Shown here: positions 62,386 to 64,000 of the stretch, one piece after another
Layout: every line of letters begins with the position of its first letter
Position numbering within the stretch: position 1 is the first letter of the stretch
DNA from: Candidatus Nitrospira kreftii
Lineage (GTDB): Bacteria; Nitrospirota; Nitrospiria; Nitrospirales; Nitrospiraceae
Assembly (NCBI GenBank): GCA_014058405.1
Contig: CP047423.1
Span: 248,001-312,000 of the forward strand
Length of the DNA stretch: 64,000 nucleotides
Direction: 5' to 3'
The notes under the pieces: generated by a model
Databases searched by the model: none
The model's input: only the letters and a program-made list of their open reading frames with translations
What the model was told of the DNA's origin: nothing
Made by a program: the position numbers and the translations under genes

Positions 62386-62963
62386 GTTTCAAACATCTCC
62401 CATCGAACAGGCACGGCTCCCTGCCCGATCATCTCCTCTTCGGCGCGCCGACCGTCATCAGGCCGAAGATTGACAGCCTTGATGCCGTCCACCAAAAAAC
62501 AGGCATCATAGCCCAGTGTCCGAGCGTCTTTGACCGAAGCCAGCACGCAATAGTCAGTCGCCAATCCGCCGACGAACAGACGCTGCACGTTCCAAGCCCG
62601 CAGATGGCGGTCCAGAGTTGTGTTCTGGAATGCCGAATAGGCTTCTCGATCCCGGTCTATGGCTTTGTAAATGATGACCGCCGATGGAGGTATCGCAAAC
62701 GACGGAGGCGGTAGAGAACCGGGCGAACCGGCGACACAGTGCACAGGCCACAACCCTCCCCGAGACATAAAAGAACAGTGGTCCCACGGGTGCCAATCAC
62801 GAGTCAGGAAGACGGGAAGACTGCGCACATGAAATCGCCGAATATAATTCTCTAGGATCGGAAGAATCTCCTCACTGCCCCTTATCCCAAGTGCGCCACC
62901 CGGCAAGAAATCGTTCTGAATGTCTGCGATGAGCAACGCGTCAGATGGAGTGAGAACAATCAT
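62382..62963 (-). CDS. pncA: Nicotinamidase
   Basis: The 193-residue isochorismatase-fold protein has DALLIADIQNDFLPGGAL (catalytic Asp), RDWHPWDHCSF (metal-binding Asp and His residues), IIYKAIDRD (Lys) and GLATDYCVLASVKDA (nucleophilic Cys). It hydrolyses nicotinamide to nicotinate for PncB. The start is ambiguous: Met at 62963 matches family length, and an upstream ATG near 63008 would add a serine-rich 15-residue tail. Neither has a clear ribosome site. The gene pair pncA-pncB gives NAD recycling. Confidence 0.93.
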   Translation of the reverse strand: MIVLTPSDALLIADIQNDFLPGGALGIRGSEEILPILENYIRRFHVRSLPVFLTRDWHPWDHCSFMSRGGLWPVHCVAGSPGSLPPPSFAIPPSAVIIYKAIDRDREAYSAFQNTTLDRHLRAWNVQRLFVGGLATDYCVLASVKDARTLGYDACFLVDGIKAVNLRPDDGRRAEEEMIGQGAVPVRWEMFET

Positions 62964-63055
62964 AGGAGAGCTGGACGGAGTCGAAGAAGTAGATGACCTG
63001 CTGCTCATCAAATATGTGGTGGACTCAACAGTTCATCGGCTTATTACTGCTGCAC

Positions 63056-63448
63056 TCATCGCGCCTGTTCTGACAGCCGACGAATGTACGCCACGACATC
63101 CTGCATCTCTCCGTCAGTGAGCTGCCCGCGCCACGCATGCATCGGGCTGAAGACGACACCGTGCTCGATCGTCCGTAGTAATTCTTCGTCCGATTTCAGG
63201 AACGATTGAAACCGTTGAAAATTGGCCGGGGGGACTTTCAAGGAAGCGGCGACAGGTCCATTGCCTCGACCAGTAGGGCCATGACAGTTCTGACAGTGAC
63301 GTGCATACACGGCTTTGCCCCGGACAAGATCAGAAGGGTAATCTTGAGCGTAGAGAGGGGATATTACTGGACCGCTCACAATAAGGATACCGAAGAGCCC
63401 TGCTGCAAACAGCCGATGTCGTATGTATTGCCGCGGGGCTGTGAGCAT
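63056..63448 (-). CDS. Exported mono-heme cytochrome c
   Basis: The 130-residue protein has a signal peptide (about 1-33, ending LYA-QDY), one heme site HCQNCHGPTGRGNGP and a likely Met ligand in FSPMHAWRG. It resembles class I cytochromes of nitrite or iron oxidation chains. It is four bases from the FmdB gene stop on the same strand. Confidence 0.92.
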   Translation of the reverse strand: MLTAPRQYIRHRLFAAGLFGILIVSGPVISPLYAQDYPSDLVRGKAVYARHCQNCHGPTGRGNGPVAASLKVPPANFQRFQSFLKSDEELLRTIEHGVVFSPMHAWRGQLTDGEMQDVVAYIRRLSEQAR

Positions 63449-63452
63449 GGTG

Positions 63453-63617
63453 CTAACTCTTCTTTGTGGTATGGGCGATGAATGGGCTAAAAAGTTGCTG
63501 CAGCTTCTTGCTCCCGCACGCCGGACAGGCGATCTCGCCCGCTTCGTGTTCCTTCAACGTTACCACAACCAGCGATTCTTTCCCGCAATTGAGGCATTTA
63601 TAGTCGTACATCGGCAT
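63453..63617 (-). CDS. FmdB-family zinc-ribbon protein
   Basis: The 54-residue protein starts MPMYDYKCLNCGKESLVVVT and continues with EAGEIACPACGSKKLQQLFS. Two CxxC pairs make the FmdB/CxxC_CXXC_SSSS zinc ribbon seen in putative regulators. It has a partial ribosome site (AAAGGCGG) and lies between the Usp and cytochrome c genes. Confidence 0.88.
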   Translation of the reverse strand: MPMYDYKCLNCGKESLVVVTLKEHEAGEIACPACGSKKLQQLFSPFIAHTTKKS

Positions 63618-63638
63618 GGTGAGCCGCCTTTCAATTTA

Positions 63639-64000
63639 TTACCCAAAAACCATGAGTGGATGAGCCCCCTGGTGCAGCAGGGCATGTGAAACACTGCCGA
63701 GCACCATGCGGGTGATACCGCGGCGCCCGCGCGATCCTACGAGGATCAGGTCCGTATTCGATGCTTTGGCTTGCTGCAGAATTCCATCAACTGGAGTGCC
63801 CAACGTGGTCGTGACGCGAGTTTGGTAGCCATATGGCTTCAGCTTGGCGGCAATTTCCTCGAGGAAGTCCTTTCCCGTTCGAAGAGAATGGGTTTCCATG
63901 TGCTCGGCCGAAACCGCATCTACCGGCCAGGGTGGCCTGGTATGGGGGAGAACGGTAAACAGGGTTACTGTGGGCGATTCTCGAAAGGGTTTCTGTTGAA
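63639..64000 (-). CDS. Universal stress protein (5' end beyond the window)
   Basis: The frame is open to the window edge on the minus strand and contains PTVTLFTVLPH, a family beta strand, then a C-terminal ATP loop GSRGRRGITRMVLGSVSHALLHQ. At least 119 residues are visible, and the protein could have one or two Usp domains. It starts the minus-strand series Usp, FmdB, cytochrome c, pncA, pncB. Confidence 0.9.
   Translation of the reverse strand, partial: QQKPFRESPTVTLFTVLPHTRPPWPVDAVSAEHMETHSLRTGKDFLEEIAAKLKPYGYQTRVTTTLGTPVDGILQQAKASNTDLILVGSRGRRGITRMVLGSVSHALLHQGAHPLMVFG

Noticed and set aside
1..64000. CRISPR arrays, rRNA, tRNA, prophage or classic defence systems
   Set aside because: No regularly spaced repeats, cas genes, phage structural genes, restriction genes or RNA gene folds were seen on reading through both strands.

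Overview
The window reads as chromosomal DNA of a free-living Gram-negative bacterium of moderately high GC. The mix is PAS-type histidine kinases of the NarX/LuxR class, universal stress proteins, CBS-pair proteins, c-type cytochromes, an archaeal-type fructose-1,6-bisphosphate aldolase/phosphatase, heavy-metal RND efflux, MlaA, and many tiny membrane or zinc-ribbon proteins. This fits a Nitrospira-like organism (phylum Nitrospirota). The assignment is inferred from gene content; no search was run.

Layout. 1-3.1 kb: end of a prohibitin-like gene, dodecin, an adhesin-E-like lipoprotein, the fructose-1,6-bisphosphatase, and three broken genes (lipoprotein leader, RtcA 5' fragment, SufB/D 3' fragment). 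3.1-6.5 kb: a five-PAS histidine kinase with its overlapping response regulator. 6.5-13.6 kb: small wHTH-like protein, saccharopine-dehydrogenase-like protein, two tiny related membrane proteins, MlaA, a tandem Usp, a complete IS3-family element and a glutathionyl-hydroquinone reductase. 13.8-19.2 kb: CusB/CusA-type metal efflux pair and an FGE-like secreted protein. 19.3-29.4 kb: acetyltransferase, macro-domain protein, zinc-ribbon operon, four-CBS protein, AEC permease, two L7/L12-CTD-like membrane proteins, YjbQ, a ferritin, an NTF2-like protein, and an unknown pair that resembles a sigma factor with a membrane-anchored partner. 29.9-37.3 kb: a glucan cluster (GT4, two related MFS exporters around a BON protein, glycogen-debranching-type glucosidase). 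43.7-37.3 kb on the minus strand: Usp, P2C-like P-type ATPase, MacA-like adaptor and MacB-like permease, with overlapping genes at the first two junctions; no ABC ATPase is present. 43.9-48.7 kb: two CBS-pair proteins, small proteins, ArsR followed by a truncated arsM, and a cytochrome c. 48.7-57 kb: LonB-like protease, APH-like kinase, APS kinase, and a SWIM-SNF2 helicase. 57-64 kb: a membrane histidine kinase, then a minus-strand run of Usp, FmdB zinc ribbon, cytochrome c, nicotinamidase, nicotinate phosphoribosyltransferase, pentapeptide-repeat protein and alpha/beta hydrolase.

Themes. Stress and envelope homeostasis dominate (three Usp genes, CBS proteins, MlaA, metal and macrolide-type efflux, ferritin, dodecin). 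The second theme is genome decay and rearrangement. Remnants of rtcA, sufB/D, a zinc alcohol dehydrogenase, arsM, lon and two extra copies of the APS-kinase 3' end lie between intact genes. No CRISPR array, tRNA, rRNA or prophage was seen. The best candidates for undescribed biology are the sigma-like/coiled-coil pair at 27.2-29.4 kb, the tiny membrane protein family (8554, 11048), and the Usp-ATPase-MacA-permease operon that lacks an ABC ATPase.
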